64,000 bases of DNA from DATMER01 sp035556715 (GTDB lineage Bacteria > Acidobacteriota > Thermoanaerobaculia > Multivoradales > UBA5704). The stretch is taken from assembly GCA_035556715.1 (NCBI GenBank), contig DATMER010000026.1, positions 1 through 64,000 of the forward strand, written 5' to 3'. Below, piece by piece: positions 1-7,828 of the stretch (positions are counted from its first letter, which is position 1; every line of letters begins with the position of its first letter). The notes beneath the pieces are model-generated. The model saw nothing but the letters and a program-made list of their open reading frames with translations. It searched no databases and was not told where the DNA came from. The translations under genes were made by a program, and so were the position numbers.

Positions 1-429
1 GAGCAGGTCGCGGACCTCCCGGCGGTAGCGGTCGAGCTTCTGGTCGGCGCGGGCGAAGAGGGCGTCGTTGTGCCGCATGATCTCGTGGATGCCCTCGGCG
101 TTGAGGGCCTCCAGGTACTCCAGGCGGCGGCGGTGCTCGTCGCGGATCTCCTCGGACCGGCTCAGATGCTCGAGCAGGATCAGGTTGAAGATCCGCTGGC
201 GGTCCCAGAGGTCGTTCTGCGGGATTTTGACGAGAGGGCGGAAGAGGCGCTTGAGCGCGACCAGGAGACGGCCGAAGGGTCCGCGATGGCTCTGGATCGG
301 GAAGGAGTGGTCCCCCTTCCAGAGCCAGTTCCAGTCCGCGAGGTCGCGGGGGGGATCGACGAGGAAGTCGTCGATGGACGGCGAGCGACGCTCCGGGGAG
401 TCCTCCGGAGGGTAGTCACTCGCCGTCAT
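1..429 (-). CDS. N-terminal part of a SAM-dependent methyltransferase/glycosyltransferase-like protein (runs off the left edge)
   Basis: An open frame runs from the ATG at 429 to base 1 without a stop (143 codons visible). The start reads MTASDYPPEDSPERRSPSID. Around residues 30-75 is a segment of the type SFPIQSHRGPFGRLLVALKR followed by WDRQRIFNLILLEHL. I associate this helical preamble (SHR, KRL, then a Q-FN motif) with surface-polysaccharide methyltransferases and glycosyltransferases; this is recall of the family, not a search. The rest of the visible part is charged and helical. The catalytic domain lies outside the window, so the enzyme class is open. It lies 20 bp downstream of rplI on the same strand, and may be read through from the ribosomal operon. 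Confidence 0.6.
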   Translation of the reverse strand, partial: MTASDYPPEDSPERRSPSIDDFLVDPPRDLADWNWLWKGDHSFPIQSHRGPFGRLLVALKRLFRPLVKIPQNDLWDRQRIFNLILLEHLSRSEEIRDEHRRRLEYLEALNAEGIHEIMRHNDALFARADQKLDRYRREVRDLL

Positions 430-449
430 CTCGGATCAGGGGGGTAGAA

Positions 450-896
450 CTACTCCTCGGGCACGACGGAGACCGTGATCTCGGCCGTGACCTCGGAGTG
501 GAGCTCGACGCGCACGGGGTGGTCGCCGAGGGTCTTGATGCCGCCTTCGAGGTCGATCCGGCGGCGGTCGATGGTGAAGCCCTTGGTCTCCAGGACTTCG
601 GCGACGTCGCCCGCGGTCACCGAGCCGTAGAGCGTGCCGGTCTCGCCGACGCGCTTCGGGATGGTGATCTGCAGGCCCGCCAAGCGGTTCGCGAAGTCCT
701 GCGCGGCATCGCGCTCCTTGGCGTGAGCGACGTCGATCTTCTTGCGCTGCTGCTCGAAGAGCTTCTGGTTGCCGGAGGTCGCCTCAAGGGCGATCCCCTG
801 CGGAAGGAGGAAGTTACGGCCGTAGCCGGGCTTGACCTCGACGGTCTCGCCCCGCTTGCCGAGATTGCGCTGGTCGGTGAGCAGAATGACTTTCAC
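450..896 (-). CDS. rplI: 50S ribosomal protein L9
   Basis: The 148-aa product has the usual length for L9. It opens with MKVILLTDQRNLGKRGETVEV and continues with the GYGRNFLLPQG signature of the N-terminal rRNA-binding domain. A long connecting helix (about residues 41-75) and a C-terminal domain follow. L9 binds domain V of 23S rRNA at the base of the L1 stalk and helps maintain reading frame. The gene is last in the rpsF-rpsR-rplI operon, 11 bp behind rpsR. The acidic last residues (VVPEE) are unremarkable. Confidence 0.97.
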   Translation of the reverse strand: MKVILLTDQRNLGKRGETVEVKPGYGRNFLLPQGIALEATSGNQKLFEQQRKKIDVAHAKERDAAQDFANRLAGLQITIPKRVGETGTLYGSVTAGDVAEVLETKGFTIDRRRIDLEGGIKTLGDHPVRVELHSEVTAEITVSVVPEE

Positions 897-907
897 GCTC
901 GCCTCTC

Positions 908-1147
908 CTAGTCCGTGGTGAAGGGGATGAGCGCCAGGTGGCGCGCCCGCTTGATGGCCTGCTGCAACGGACGCTGGTGCGTGGCGCAGGTTCCGGAGAT
1001 CCGGCGCGGCAGGATCTTCGACCGCTCGGGGATGAACTGCTGAAGCAGCTTCACGTCCTTGTAGTCGATGTAATCGATCTTGTCGGCGCAGAACTTACAG
1101 ACCTTCCGCCGCCGGAAGAAGACCTTTCTCGGTCTCGACATGGTCAT
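908..1147 (-). CDS. rpsR: 30S ribosomal protein S18
   Basis: A 79-aa protein with the S18 core, including the segments YKDVKLLQQFIPERSKILPRR and ISGTCATHQRPLQQAIKRAR. S18 forms a heterodimer with S6 on the 30S platform. Cysteines in VCKFC and GTCAT indicate the zinc-type (C+) form of S18. Its ATG overlaps the rpsF stop by 4 bp, so the two partners are probably translationally coupled. Confidence 0.97.
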   Translation of the reverse strand: MTMSRPRKVFFRRRKVCKFCADKIDYIDYKDVKLLQQFIPERSKILPRRISGTCATHQRPLQQAIKRARHLALIPFTTD

Positions 1148-1578
1148 GGCTGGTCTCCAATCTCGACGTCGTCGTCATCCGGCGCCTCGGCGGCACCGGC
1201 ACCGCTCCCGCTCCCGGTACCGCTTCCAATACCGCTCTCAGGACCGCCGGACCCCGCCGGCTTGCGCCTGGCAGCCCGCTTGAGGTCCTCGTCGGTGCGG
1301 ACCGTCAGGTAGCGGAGGATCTTGTCATTCTGCCGCATGCGGTGCTCCACCTCGGCCAGAGACGTCTTGCCGTCCTGGCTGGTGACGCCGAGCAGAACGT
1401 ACTTGCCCTCGGTCAGTTTGTCGATCGGGTAGGCGAGCTTGCGCCGGCCCCAGTTCTCTTCCAGGCTGATCTCGGAGCCGCCGGCAGAGATCATCTGCTT
1501 GTACTCCTGGATCAGGGTTACGACGTCCTCGTCGGAGACACGGGGGTCCACGATGAAGACGAGCTCATAGGTACGCAT
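1144..1578 (-). CDS. rpsF: 30S ribosomal protein S6 with a low-complexity C-terminal tail
   Basis: The protein starts at MRTYELVFIVDP, the canonical S6 N-terminus, with GGGAGG about 10 nt upstream; in-frame codons further upstream do not look like S6. The ferredoxin-like fold covers about residues 1-98, with W-GRRKLAYPI and the usual MRQNDKILRYLTVR strand. After it comes a tail of about 45 residues that is first basic, then Gly/Ser-rich and acidic (DDDDVEIGDQP). Such tails are common on S6 in high-GC bacteria. It is first in the rpsF-rpsR-rplI operon. Confidence 0.96.
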   Translation of the reverse strand: MRTYELVFIVDPRVSDEDVVTLIQEYKQMISAGGSEISLEENWGRRKLAYPIDKLTEGKYVLLGVTSQDGKTSLAEVEHRMRQNDKILRYLTVRTDEDLKRAARRKPAGSGGPESGIGSGTGSGSGAGAAEAPDDDDVEIGDQP

Positions 1579-1691
1579 GGGTACGCTTGACCTCCCTATG
1601 GCCTTTGCAGTCCCGCTTTTCGCGGAACAGAGAGGTGAATGGTGTCGGTCCTCGGAGCACACACTCCGGGCCGGCGGTGACAAGGGGGGTA

Positions 1692-1719
1692 ATTATACAG
1701 ATCGGCGGCCGCAGCGCAA
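1692..1719 (-). promoter_or_regulatory. Probable sigma-70 promoter and leader of the rpsF operon
   Basis: Read on the minus strand, TTGCGC (1714-1719), a 16-bp spacer and a perfect TATAAT (1692-1697) lie upstream of rpsF. A start near 1684 would give a leader of about 105 nt. The leader holds a CGGAG-TGTGTG-CTCCG hairpin (1653-1668) followed by CCGAGGACCGACACC. Leaders that bind the S6:S18 dimer are known in this operon in many bacteria. I see the hairpin and the CCG/ACACC elements but cannot fold or align it, so autoregulation is inference. Confidence 0.5.
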
Positions 1720-1727
1720 GGGGCGCC

Positions 1728-2285
1728 CTACCCGTTGAACCGGGCCATGGCCGCCTCCGCCCCTTCCTTCACCCAGGTCTCGCAGGCGTCGGCGGCGCGG
1801 AGGATCATGGCGTCCACGGCCTCGCGCTGGTCCGGCGGGAAGGGGGAGAGCACGAACTCGACCAGGTCCTCGCCGCGCGGTGGCCCGTCCTCGGGGGAGA
1901 TCCCCAGTCGCAGCCGGGGCACCTGGTCGGTGCGCAGGTTCTCGATCACCGACTCCAGGCCGCGGTGCCCGCCGGGGCTCCCCGACTTGCGCAGCCGCAG
2001 CCGGCCCAGGGGCAGCGCGATCTCGTCGTAGACCACCAGCACGGCGGACGGATCGAGCTCGTGGGTCTCCAGGAGACAGCGAGCGGCCCAGCCGCTCCGG
2101 TTCATGTAGGTCTGGGGCAGGGCGAGGAAAGTGTCCTCGCCCCCCACGAACGAGTTGCACTCCCGGCGGCCGAGCCCGCAGCCCCAGCGGCGGGCCAGCT
2201 CCTCGACGACGAGGAAGCCCGCGTTGTGGCGGGTGTCGCGGTACCGCTCGCCGGGGTTGCCCAGCCCGAGGATGAGCCTCGCCAT
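1728..2285 (-). CDS. pth: Peptidyl-tRNA hydrolase
   Basis: This 185-aa enzyme releases peptides from peptidyl-tRNA that drops off ribosomes. It shows the family N-terminus LILGLGNPGERYRDTRHNAGF, which includes the catalytic His. The TYMNRSG motif supplies the conserved Asn, and LVVYDEIALPLGRLRLRKSG holds the Asp of the active site. GGHRGLESVI and the RLRLGI strand also match. It sits 12 bp behind rplY on the same strand, in the usual prs-rplY-pth order. Confidence 0.96.
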   Translation of the reverse strand: MARLILGLGNPGERYRDTRHNAGFLVVEELARRWGCGLGRRECNSFVGGEDTFLALPQTYMNRSGWAARCLLETHELDPSAVLVVYDEIALPLGRLRLRKSGSPGGHRGLESVIENLRTDQVPRLRLGISPEDGPPRGEDLVEFVLSPFPPDQREAVDAMILRAADACETWVKEGAEAAMARFNG

Positions 2286-2297
2286 GCGCGGAGAGGC

Positions 2298-2939
2298 CTA
2301 ATCCTCGTCCGTCTTGCCCTTCTTGATGACCGCGGGCTCGTCGCGGTCCGCGGCACCCTCGGCACCGGCGCCTTCGTCCTCGACCCGGGAGTGGGCCACA
2401 GAGACGATGACCTTGTCAGGAGCGTCATGCAGGACGACCCCCTCGGGCAGCTTCAGGGCGCCGGCCTCGACGTGCTGGGCGGTGTGCAGCTCGGTGACGT
2501 CGAGCTCGATCTGCTTCGGGATGTCGCCGGGGAGGCACTCGACCTCGACCTCGCGGGTGACGAAGTCGAGCACGCCGCCCTGGGTCTTGACGCCGTAGGA
2601 CGTGCCCACCAGCTCGATCGGGACCTGCACGCGGATCTTCTGGTCCATCATCACGCGCTGGAAGTCGATGTGGAGCACCTGGCGGCTGATCGGGTGGGTC
2701 TGCATCTCGCGGATCATGGCGTGGCGCTGGTTGTCGCCCAGCTTGAGCAGGAAGACCGGGTGCTCGCTGCCGGCCTTCTTCATCAGGTCGAGCATGGACT
2801 TGCGGTCGATCTGGATGGGAATGGTGTCCTTGCCTCCGCCGTACACCACGGCCGGGATCAGGCCTCCGGACCGGGCGCGGCGGTTCGCCCCCTTGCCGGT
2901 CTTCTCGCGCTTGTGGACTTCGATGGTCATATCACTCAT
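2298..2939 (-). CDS. rplY: 50S ribosomal protein L25/Ctc (long form)
   Basis: L25 binds 5S rRNA. The chosen ATG (MSDMTIEVHKREKTGKG) has GAGG 6 nt upstream; another ATG 21 bp upstream has no clear ribosome-binding site. About residues 4-95 form the 5S-binding domain (GKGANRRARSGGLIPAVVYG, HVLHIDFQRV-like segment). The rest is the TL5/CTC C-terminal beta domain, ending in an acidic tail with a lysine-rich finish. At 213 aa it is the long general-stress form. It lies between prs and pth. Confidence 0.95.
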   Translation of the reverse strand: MSDMTIEVHKREKTGKGANRRARSGGLIPAVVYGGGKDTIPIQIDRKSMLDLMKKAGSEHPVFLLKLGDNQRHAMIREMQTHPISRQVLHIDFQRVMMDQKIRVQVPIELVGTSYGVKTQGGVLDFVTREVEVECLPGDIPKQIELDVTELHTAQHVEAGALKLPEGVVLHDAPDKVIVSVAHSRVEDEGAGAEGAADRDEPAVIKKGKTDED

Positions 2940-2971
2940 GGTTTTCCTCACTTCTTCCATTCTTCTCTACT

Positions 2972-3913
2972 CTAGACGAACAGGGAGCTCACGGAGCTGT
3001 TTTCGTGGATCCGACGGATGGCCTCGCCCAGCAGGGGGGCGACCGACAGAGCCTTGAGCTTCCGCGAGCGCGAAATCTTCTCCTCCAGGGGCGTGGTGTT
3101 CGTGATGAGCACCTGCTCCAGGGGCGAGTCGTTGATGCGCTGGAGCGCCGGGCCGGAGAGGACGCCGTGAACTCCGGCGGCGAGCACCCGGCGGGCGCCC
3201 TTCTTCGTCAGGGCGTCCACCGCCTTGGTCATGGTGCCGGCCGTGTCGATGATGTCGTCCACGATCAGGGCGTTGCAGCCGTCGACCTCGCCGATGACGT
3301 GCAGCACCTCGGCCTCGTTCGGGGCCGTGCGGCGCTTGTCCAGGATGGCCAGTCCGACCCCCAGGCGCTTGGCGATGGCCCGCGCCCTCTCCACGCCGCC
3401 CGCGTCCGGCGAGACGATGACCAGATCGGGGATCTCCAGCTCGCGGATCGCGTCCAGCAGCACCGGCGCGGCGAACAGGTGGTCCACCGGGATGTCGAAG
3501 AAACCCTGGATCTGGTCGGCGTGCAGGTCCATGGTCAGCACGCGGTCGGCCCCGGCGCGGGAGATCAGATCGGCCACCAGCTTGGCCGTGATGGGCACAC
3601 GCGGCCGGTCCTTCTTGTCCTGGCGGGCATAGCCGTAATACGGGATCACCGCGGTTACTCTCGACGCCGAGGAGCGCTTGAAGCTGTCGAGCAGGATCAG
3701 CAGCTCCATCAGGTTCTCGTTGACCGGCGCGCTGGTGGGCTGAACGATGAACACGTCCGAGCCGCGGACGTTCTCGTCGATCTGGCAGAACGTCTCGCCG
3801 TCGGAGAAGTTGAGAGCGGAAGCCCGCCCGGGCTCCAGGTTGAGGAAATCGCAGATTTCCTGCACCAGGGCCGGATGTGAGCGGCCCCCGAAGATCTTCA
3901 GTTCGCCAGCCAT
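2972..3913 (-). CDS. prs: Ribose-phosphate pyrophosphokinase (PRPP synthetase)
   Basis: The enzyme makes PRPP from ribose 5-phosphate and ATP for nucleotide, His and Trp synthesis. From the start MAGELKIFGGRSHPALVQEI the product is 313 aa, typical for class I enzymes. Visible motifs are FSDGE in the N-terminal half, the PYYGYARQDKKDRPRVPI flexible-loop region, the DLHADQIQGFFDIPVDHL metal/ribose segment, and the PRPP-binding VDDIIDTAGT loop. A longer frame start at 3958 exists, but its 15 extra residues do not match the family. It is followed by rplY, with tRNA-Gln upstream. Confidence 0.97.
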   Translation of the reverse strand: MAGELKIFGGRSHPALVQEICDFLNLEPGRASALNFSDGETFCQIDENVRGSDVFIVQPTSAPVNENLMELLILLDSFKRSSASRVTAVIPYYGYARQDKKDRPRVPITAKLVADLISRAGADRVLTMDLHADQIQGFFDIPVDHLFAAPVLLDAIRELEIPDLVIVSPDAGGVERARAIAKRLGVGLAILDKRRTAPNEAEVLHVIGEVDGCNALIVDDIIDTAGTMTKAVDALTKKGARRVLAAGVHGVLSGPALQRINDSPLEQVLITNTTPLEEKISRSRKLKALSVAPLLGEAIRRIHENSSVSSLFV

Positions 3914-3996
3914 GTTCCCCCGCTGAAAGCAGACATCGGGGGCTCGCCGAGGCGGCACCCGTCAGGTCGTCACGGATTTGGTTCGCTTCCGCGATC

Positions 3997-4071
3997 TGGT
4001 TGGGGCGGGAGGATTCGAACCTCCGGTAACCAGATCCAAAGTCTGGCGCCTTACCGCTTGGCTACGCCCCA
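3997..4071 (-). tRNA. tRNA-Gln (anticodon TTG)
   Basis: The minus strand folds as a cloverleaf. The acceptor stem TGGGGCG pairs with CGCCCCA, and the D-arm is AGCCAAGCGGTAAGGC. The anticodon stem CCAGA/TCTGG encloses loop CTTTGGA with anticodon TTG, and the T-arm carries GGTTCGAATCC. Discriminator A and an encoded CCA (3997-3999) follow. A tRNA-Gln next to prs is also found in gammaproteobacteria, where it follows ispE. Confidence 0.95.
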
Positions 4072-4132
4072 GTCTCGGGTGTTCCCACCGCTCCGCCCTG
4101 CCCCGGCCGCCCTCGTCTGGGGGCGCCCGGAC

Positions 4133-4582
4133 TCAGGGCACGGTCCAGAAGGAGTCGCGGAGGTGCATCTCCTGGATCTCCTCCAGGGACCTCTCCGCCG
4201 CCGGAGGAACCGGCGCCGCAGCGGCCAGGGGTTGCTGCCGGGGCTCGCCGTCCTCCGGCACCGGCGGCATCACCGGAATCGCCGTCGCTGCCACCGCGGC
4301 CACCGAGGCCATCGGCTCATCCCCCCGGTCCACGAGCACCCTATGGTACTCCCCCAGCACCTTTTCCTCGATCATCCGCCGAGTCTCGTTGTTCAACGGG
4401 TGAGCCACGTCCTTGAACTCCCCGTTCTTCTTCTTCCGGCTCGGCATGCTGATGAAGAGGCCCTCCCTCCCCTGGATGATCTTGATGTCATTGACCATGA
4501 AGCACTGATCAAAGACGATCGACACGAAAGCCTTGAGCTTCTCTTCCTGGATCGGAAAGACCTTGACCTCTGTGATCTCCAT
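4133..4582 (-). CDS. spoVG: SpoVG-family regulator
   Basis: A 149-aa protein. The N-terminal 90 residues match SpoVG: MEITEVKVFPI, KLKAFVSIVFDQCFMVNDIKII, GLFISMPSRKKKNGEFKDVAHPLN and TRRMIEEKVL. SpoVG is a small nucleic-acid-binding regulator, first known from Bacillus sporulation and septation and widespread in non-sporulators. Here a Pro/Ala/Val-rich tail of about 50 residues is added. The start is fixed by the family N-terminus; open frame upstream of it is not SpoVG-like. It occupies the place where ispE stands in the comparable proteobacterial cluster. Confidence 0.93.
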   Translation of the reverse strand: MEITEVKVFPIQEEKLKAFVSIVFDQCFMVNDIKIIQGREGLFISMPSRKKKNGEFKDVAHPLNNETRRMIEEKVLGEYHRVLVDRGDEPMASVAAVAATAIPVMPPVPEDGEPRQQPLAAAAPVPPAAERSLEEIQEMHLRDSFWTVP

Positions 4583-4919
4583 TTCGCGTTCCTCTCCATC
4601 ATCCCCTGGTGGAACCCTCTGCGGCTGGGGAACGGGCGCTACAGGGAGAAGCGCACGCTCCAGGTGGCGCGCCCAAGAGCGAACCACCCTACGCTTCGGC
4701 GACCTTGCCGGCTCTGGACGGATCTTGACCGCCCCGGTTCCGGAACACCGCTTCAGACAGGCGCCAGCATCAATGAGGCGATTATATACCGATGCGGGCT
4801 CCGGGGATAAGAAAAGGAAGACCTTCGCGAGGCCCTTCCGGTCAGCAGCGGCGTAAATGCTAGAGGGGAAAGGCTGCTGTGTCAATTCCCCCGGCGGTTT
4901 TTCCCTGGATTCTCCCCGA
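4583..4919 (-). promoter_or_regulatory. Intergenic region upstream of spoVG with a TATAAT box
   Basis: This 337-bp gap holds no convincing gene. On the minus strand a perfect TATAAT (4781-4786) is seen; the -35 region about 17 bp further is poor. A start near 4774 would give spoVG a leader of about 190 nt. There is no ispE in the gap, and it is too short to hold one. Confidence 0.4.
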
Positions 4920-5663
4920 TCAGGCCGGCGGATACAGGTCGCGGCACGAGGATTCCCGGTATCCGGCGACCGCGGCGGGCGTCGCCAGGGGCTCCGGCTC
5001 GCGCTCCAGGTTCTCGCGCAGGACCTCCCGCCAGCGCACCTGCACGCCCTTGGAGCGGTCCGAAAGGTAGGCCCAGGTGTCCCGGCGCATGAACCAGACC
5101 GCCGGCTGCTCCTGGTCCCAGAGCGTCCACCCCTCGACCGTGCCGCCGTCGCCGAGATCGACGGCCCATCGGCGGCCGATGTCGTCCCGGAGCTCGATTC
5201 GCTTCCCCTTCCGCTCCGGCTCCACCTCCCCGGAGGGCTCGGCCGGCACCCGCCCCATGAGGAGGGAGGGCAGGGACAGGAGGGGGAAGGGACCCAGGGG
5301 GATGCCCGACACGTCGAAGCTCCCCTCGAAGGCGCAGGTGACCTTGTTGCGGTGGTCGAGCCAGACACCCTTCTCCGAAGTCACGTCCAGCCCCCAGAGG
5401 GCTCGCCCCACCGGGTCCACGGCCTGGATCTGATAGCGGATCGGGGAGGCGAGGCGCAGGGTCACGCGAAAGGACCCCTCGCCCTCGGGGCCGGAGTAGT
5501 TGACCCGGTAGAGCCGCTGCGAGCCGAAGGCGTCCGCGGGAATCTCCCAGGGCGGTGTGCCGCCGCCGGCCTGGGGCCGCCCCGGCACACCGCCGCCGGT
5601 GGCGCAGGCAGTCAGGAAAAGGGTGAGGAGGAGTGCAAGGCTACGGCCGGGGACGAGCCCCGT
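4920..5663 (-). CDS. LolB-like outer-membrane lipoprotein
   Basis: After the lipobox (LLLTLFLTAC, Cys as first mature residue) comes a beta-rich domain. Segments such as GSFRVTLRLASPIRYQIQAVDPVGR and GVWLDHRNKVTCAFEG resemble LolB, which receives lipoproteins from LolA and inserts them in the outer membrane. It lies directly behind a TPR protein, the same order as TPR-lolB in proteobacteria, which supports the call. The start is uncertain. No ATG, GTG or TTG precedes the signal peptide closely. The nearest in-frame ATGs (5774, 5780) would overlap the TPR gene by about 140 bp with an un-signal-like N-terminus. I give an approximate start at 5663. A non-standard start or a sequence error is possible. 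Confidence 0.7.
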   Translation of the reverse strand, partial: TGLVPGRSLALLLTLFLTACATGGGVPGRPQAGGGTPPWEIPADAFGSQRLYRVNYSGPEGEGSFRVTLRLASPIRYQIQAVDPVGRALWGLDVTSEKGVWLDHRNKVTCAFEGSFDVSGIPLGPFPLLSLPSLLMGRVPAEPSGEVEPERKGKRIELRDDIGRRWAVDLGDGGTVEGWTLWDQEQPAVWFMRRDTWAYLSDRSKGVQVRWREVLRENLEREPEPLATPAAVAGYRESSCRDLYPPA

Positions 5664-7695
5664 CCTCCGGGAGCCGTTCCAGCTTGCGCCGCACCTGCTC
5701 CAGGTTGTCGTCCTCCAGCTCGAGCGCCCGCCGGTACGCCTCTCGCGCCCTCTCTGTCTGCCCCAACGCCACATACACATCCCCCAGATGCTCCTGCAGC
5801 GTCGCGTCGGCGGGCTCCAGCCTCACGGCCCTTTCCAGGTAGCCACGCGCCTGCTCGTGACGGCCGAGCTGATAGTAGGTCCAGCCCAAAGAATCGACGT
5901 ATGACCCGTTGTCGGGCTCCAGAGCCACGGCGCGACGCACCAGCGCCAGGGCCTCTTCCAGGTTCTCCCCGGTCTCGGCATAGGTGTAGCCGAGGTAGTT
6001 CAGGGCGGCATGGAAGTCGGGGTCCAGCTCGAGGACGCGCCGGAACTCGGAGACCGCCCTGGCGCGCTGCTCGGTGCGCTCGTAGGCCACGCCCAGCAGG
6101 AAGCCCGCCGCGACCGAGTCCTTCTGCTTCGCCACGAGCCGCTCCAGCACCGGGATCGAGTCCTGGTAGCGGTCCAGCCTCTGGTAGGCCTGCGCGGCGG
6201 CCAGCGCGGACTGCGGATCTCCCGCCTCCATCAAACTGGCGAGGAGCCGGCGGCCCTCCCGGTCGTCTCCCGAGCGGAGCAGCACCTCGGCCTTCCGGCT
6301 CTGGATCAGCGGCGAAGAGCCGCCTTTCTCCAGCTCGGCCAGCGCCTCGGCGTGACGGCCCGCCCCCACCAGGGCCTCGACCCGGAGCAGCAGGGCCTGG
6401 TTGCGCAGCGCCTCGTCGGTGCCAGGGGCCTGGGCGGCGGCGAGCGGCGCCAGGGCGCGCTCGGCCTGCTCCCACTCCTTGGCGTCGAGGTGGGCCTGCA
6501 CCAGCTCCATGCGCACGTCCCGCTCGTCCTCGGCCTTCCCCTCCTTTGCCAGGCGGTCGGCCAGCTCGGACAGCAGCCCGGTGGCGTCGGCGCGCTGGCC
6601 GTCACGCTGCATCACCCGGGCGACGGTGAGGGCCAGGGGGATGTTGTCCGGCTGCGCCGTGCGCAGCGGATCGAGCAGCGCCAGGGCGTCCCGGTGCCGC
6701 CCCTCGGCCGTGAAGACCAGCCCCTTGACCAGGGACAGGAAAGGCCGGTCGGGCCCGGCTTCGCCCTGGGCTGCCAGGAGCGTGTCGGCGGTTGCCAGGG
6801 CGTTCTCCAGGTCGCCGCTGCGGTAGAGCTCCCAGGCGAGCTGCCGGCGCAGCCGCGGCTCCTCGCGCACCGTCTCCGGGGCGCCGCGCAGGGTCTCGAC
6901 CGCGGTGCGGTGGTCGCCGCGCTGGCTCTGCAGCTCGACCAGCGTGAGGCGGGCCTCCAGCGACCCGGGGTCGAAGCCGAGGATGTCGCCGAGCACCTTC
7001 TCGGCCTCCGACGACTTGTCCGCCCGCAGCAGGGCCTCGACGAGCAGGGCGTAGGCCATGCGCTGCTGCGGCAAGCGGGTGACCAGGTCGCGCAGGACCT
7101 CCGCCGCCTTCTCGGGCTGGCGCTGGTCGAGGTAGATCTGGCCCAGGGTGAGGGCCGCCTGCGGATCCTCGGGATCGCGCTGGCGCACCGTCTCCAGGGC
7201 CTCCTGGGCTGTGGCGAGGGCCGAGGGGTCCTGGGCGGAAAGCTCGAGGTAGACCTCGCCCACGGCGCGCAGCACGTCCAGGTTGTCCGGCGCGAGCTCC
7301 CGCGCCCGGGCCAGGGTCTGGGCCGCGCGCTGGAGGTACTCTTCGCGCACCCCCGGAGCCCGGGAGTACTGCGCCAGCCGCGCCAGGAGCTGCCCGTGCT
7401 CCAGCCGCACGTAGGGGGAATCGGGCGCCAGGCGCTCCGCCTCCTGGTACGCGGTGAGCGCTTCGGGCAGCGAGCCCTCCACGGACAGCAGCTTGGCCAG
7501 GGCAAACTGATAAGCTGCGGCGGCTCCTGGCTCCGACAGCGGCGCCGCCGACGTTGCCGACGTCGTCGGCATCAGCGGCATTGCAGGCGTTTGCGCAGGA
7601 GGGGTGGCAGATGGAGGAACAGGCTCCGGGCTCTGGGCAGCCAGGACATTCCAGGACAGCAGGACGATCGGCAGTGCGGCAGTGAAACCTTTCAC
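5641..7695 (-). CDS. Exported tetratricopeptide-repeat protein
   Basis: A 684-aa protein with a signal peptide (MKGFTAALPIVLLSWNVLAAQ) and a short Pro/Thr-rich linker. TPR units fill nearly all the rest, with repeated A-YRLA-Y, P-ALNYLGYTYAETGENLEEAL and DSLGWTYYQLGRHEQARGYL patterns. TPRs make superhelical protein-binding scaffolds. A TPR protein next to lolB is a conserved pair in proteobacteria, so a role at the outer membrane is plausible but not shown. The last TPRs are the most regular. Its stop overlaps the lolB-like frame. Confidence 0.88.
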   Translation of the reverse strand: MKGFTAALPIVLLSWNVLAAQSPEPVPPSATPPAQTPAMPLMPTTSATSAAPLSEPGAAAAYQFALAKLLSVEGSLPEALTAYQEAERLAPDSPYVRLEHGQLLARLAQYSRAPGVREEYLQRAAQTLARARELAPDNLDVLRAVGEVYLELSAQDPSALATAQEALETVRQRDPEDPQAALTLGQIYLDQRQPEKAAEVLRDLVTRLPQQRMAYALLVEALLRADKSSEAEKVLGDILGFDPGSLEARLTLVELQSQRGDHRTAVETLRGAPETVREEPRLRRQLAWELYRSGDLENALATADTLLAAQGEAGPDRPFLSLVKGLVFTAEGRHRDALALLDPLRTAQPDNIPLALTVARVMQRDGQRADATGLLSELADRLAKEGKAEDERDVRMELVQAHLDAKEWEQAERALAPLAAAQAPGTDEALRNQALLLRVEALVGAGRHAEALAELEKGGSSPLIQSRKAEVLLRSGDDREGRRLLASLMEAGDPQSALAAAQAYQRLDRYQDSIPVLERLVAKQKDSVAAGFLLGVAYERTEQRARAVSEFRRVLELDPDFHAALNYLGYTYAETGENLEEALALVRRAVALEPDNGSYVDSLGWTYYQLGRHEQARGYLERAVRLEPADATLQEHLGDVYVALGQTERAREAYRRALELEDDNLEQVRRKLERLPEDGARPRP

Positions 7696-7725
7696 ACCGC
7701 GCAGGATAGCAGCGGGGCGAGCCGC

Positions 7726-7755
7726 TTTACAAGGTCGCAGGGCGGCCTCTATAAT
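7726..7755 (+). promoter_or_regulatory. Sigma-70-like promoter of the MshEN-domain gene
   Basis: TTTACA (7726-7731), an 18-bp spacer and a perfect TATAAT (7750-7755) face the gene starting at 7829. The predicted start near 7762 gives a leader of about 67 nt. It lies in the divergent gap between this gene and the TPR gene. Confidence 0.6.
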
Positions 7756-7828
7756 GACGCCCTCGCAGTTAAGTAGTGTAAGATGAGTGGGTTAGACGGA
7801 AGAGAGTCGCAAGCACGGTAGCTTACGA

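Noticed and set aside
4583..5368. Upstream extension of spoVG in the same frame
   Set aside because: The extension is Ser/Arg/Pro-rich, overlaps the LolB-like gene, and SpoVG proteins start at the MEITEV site.
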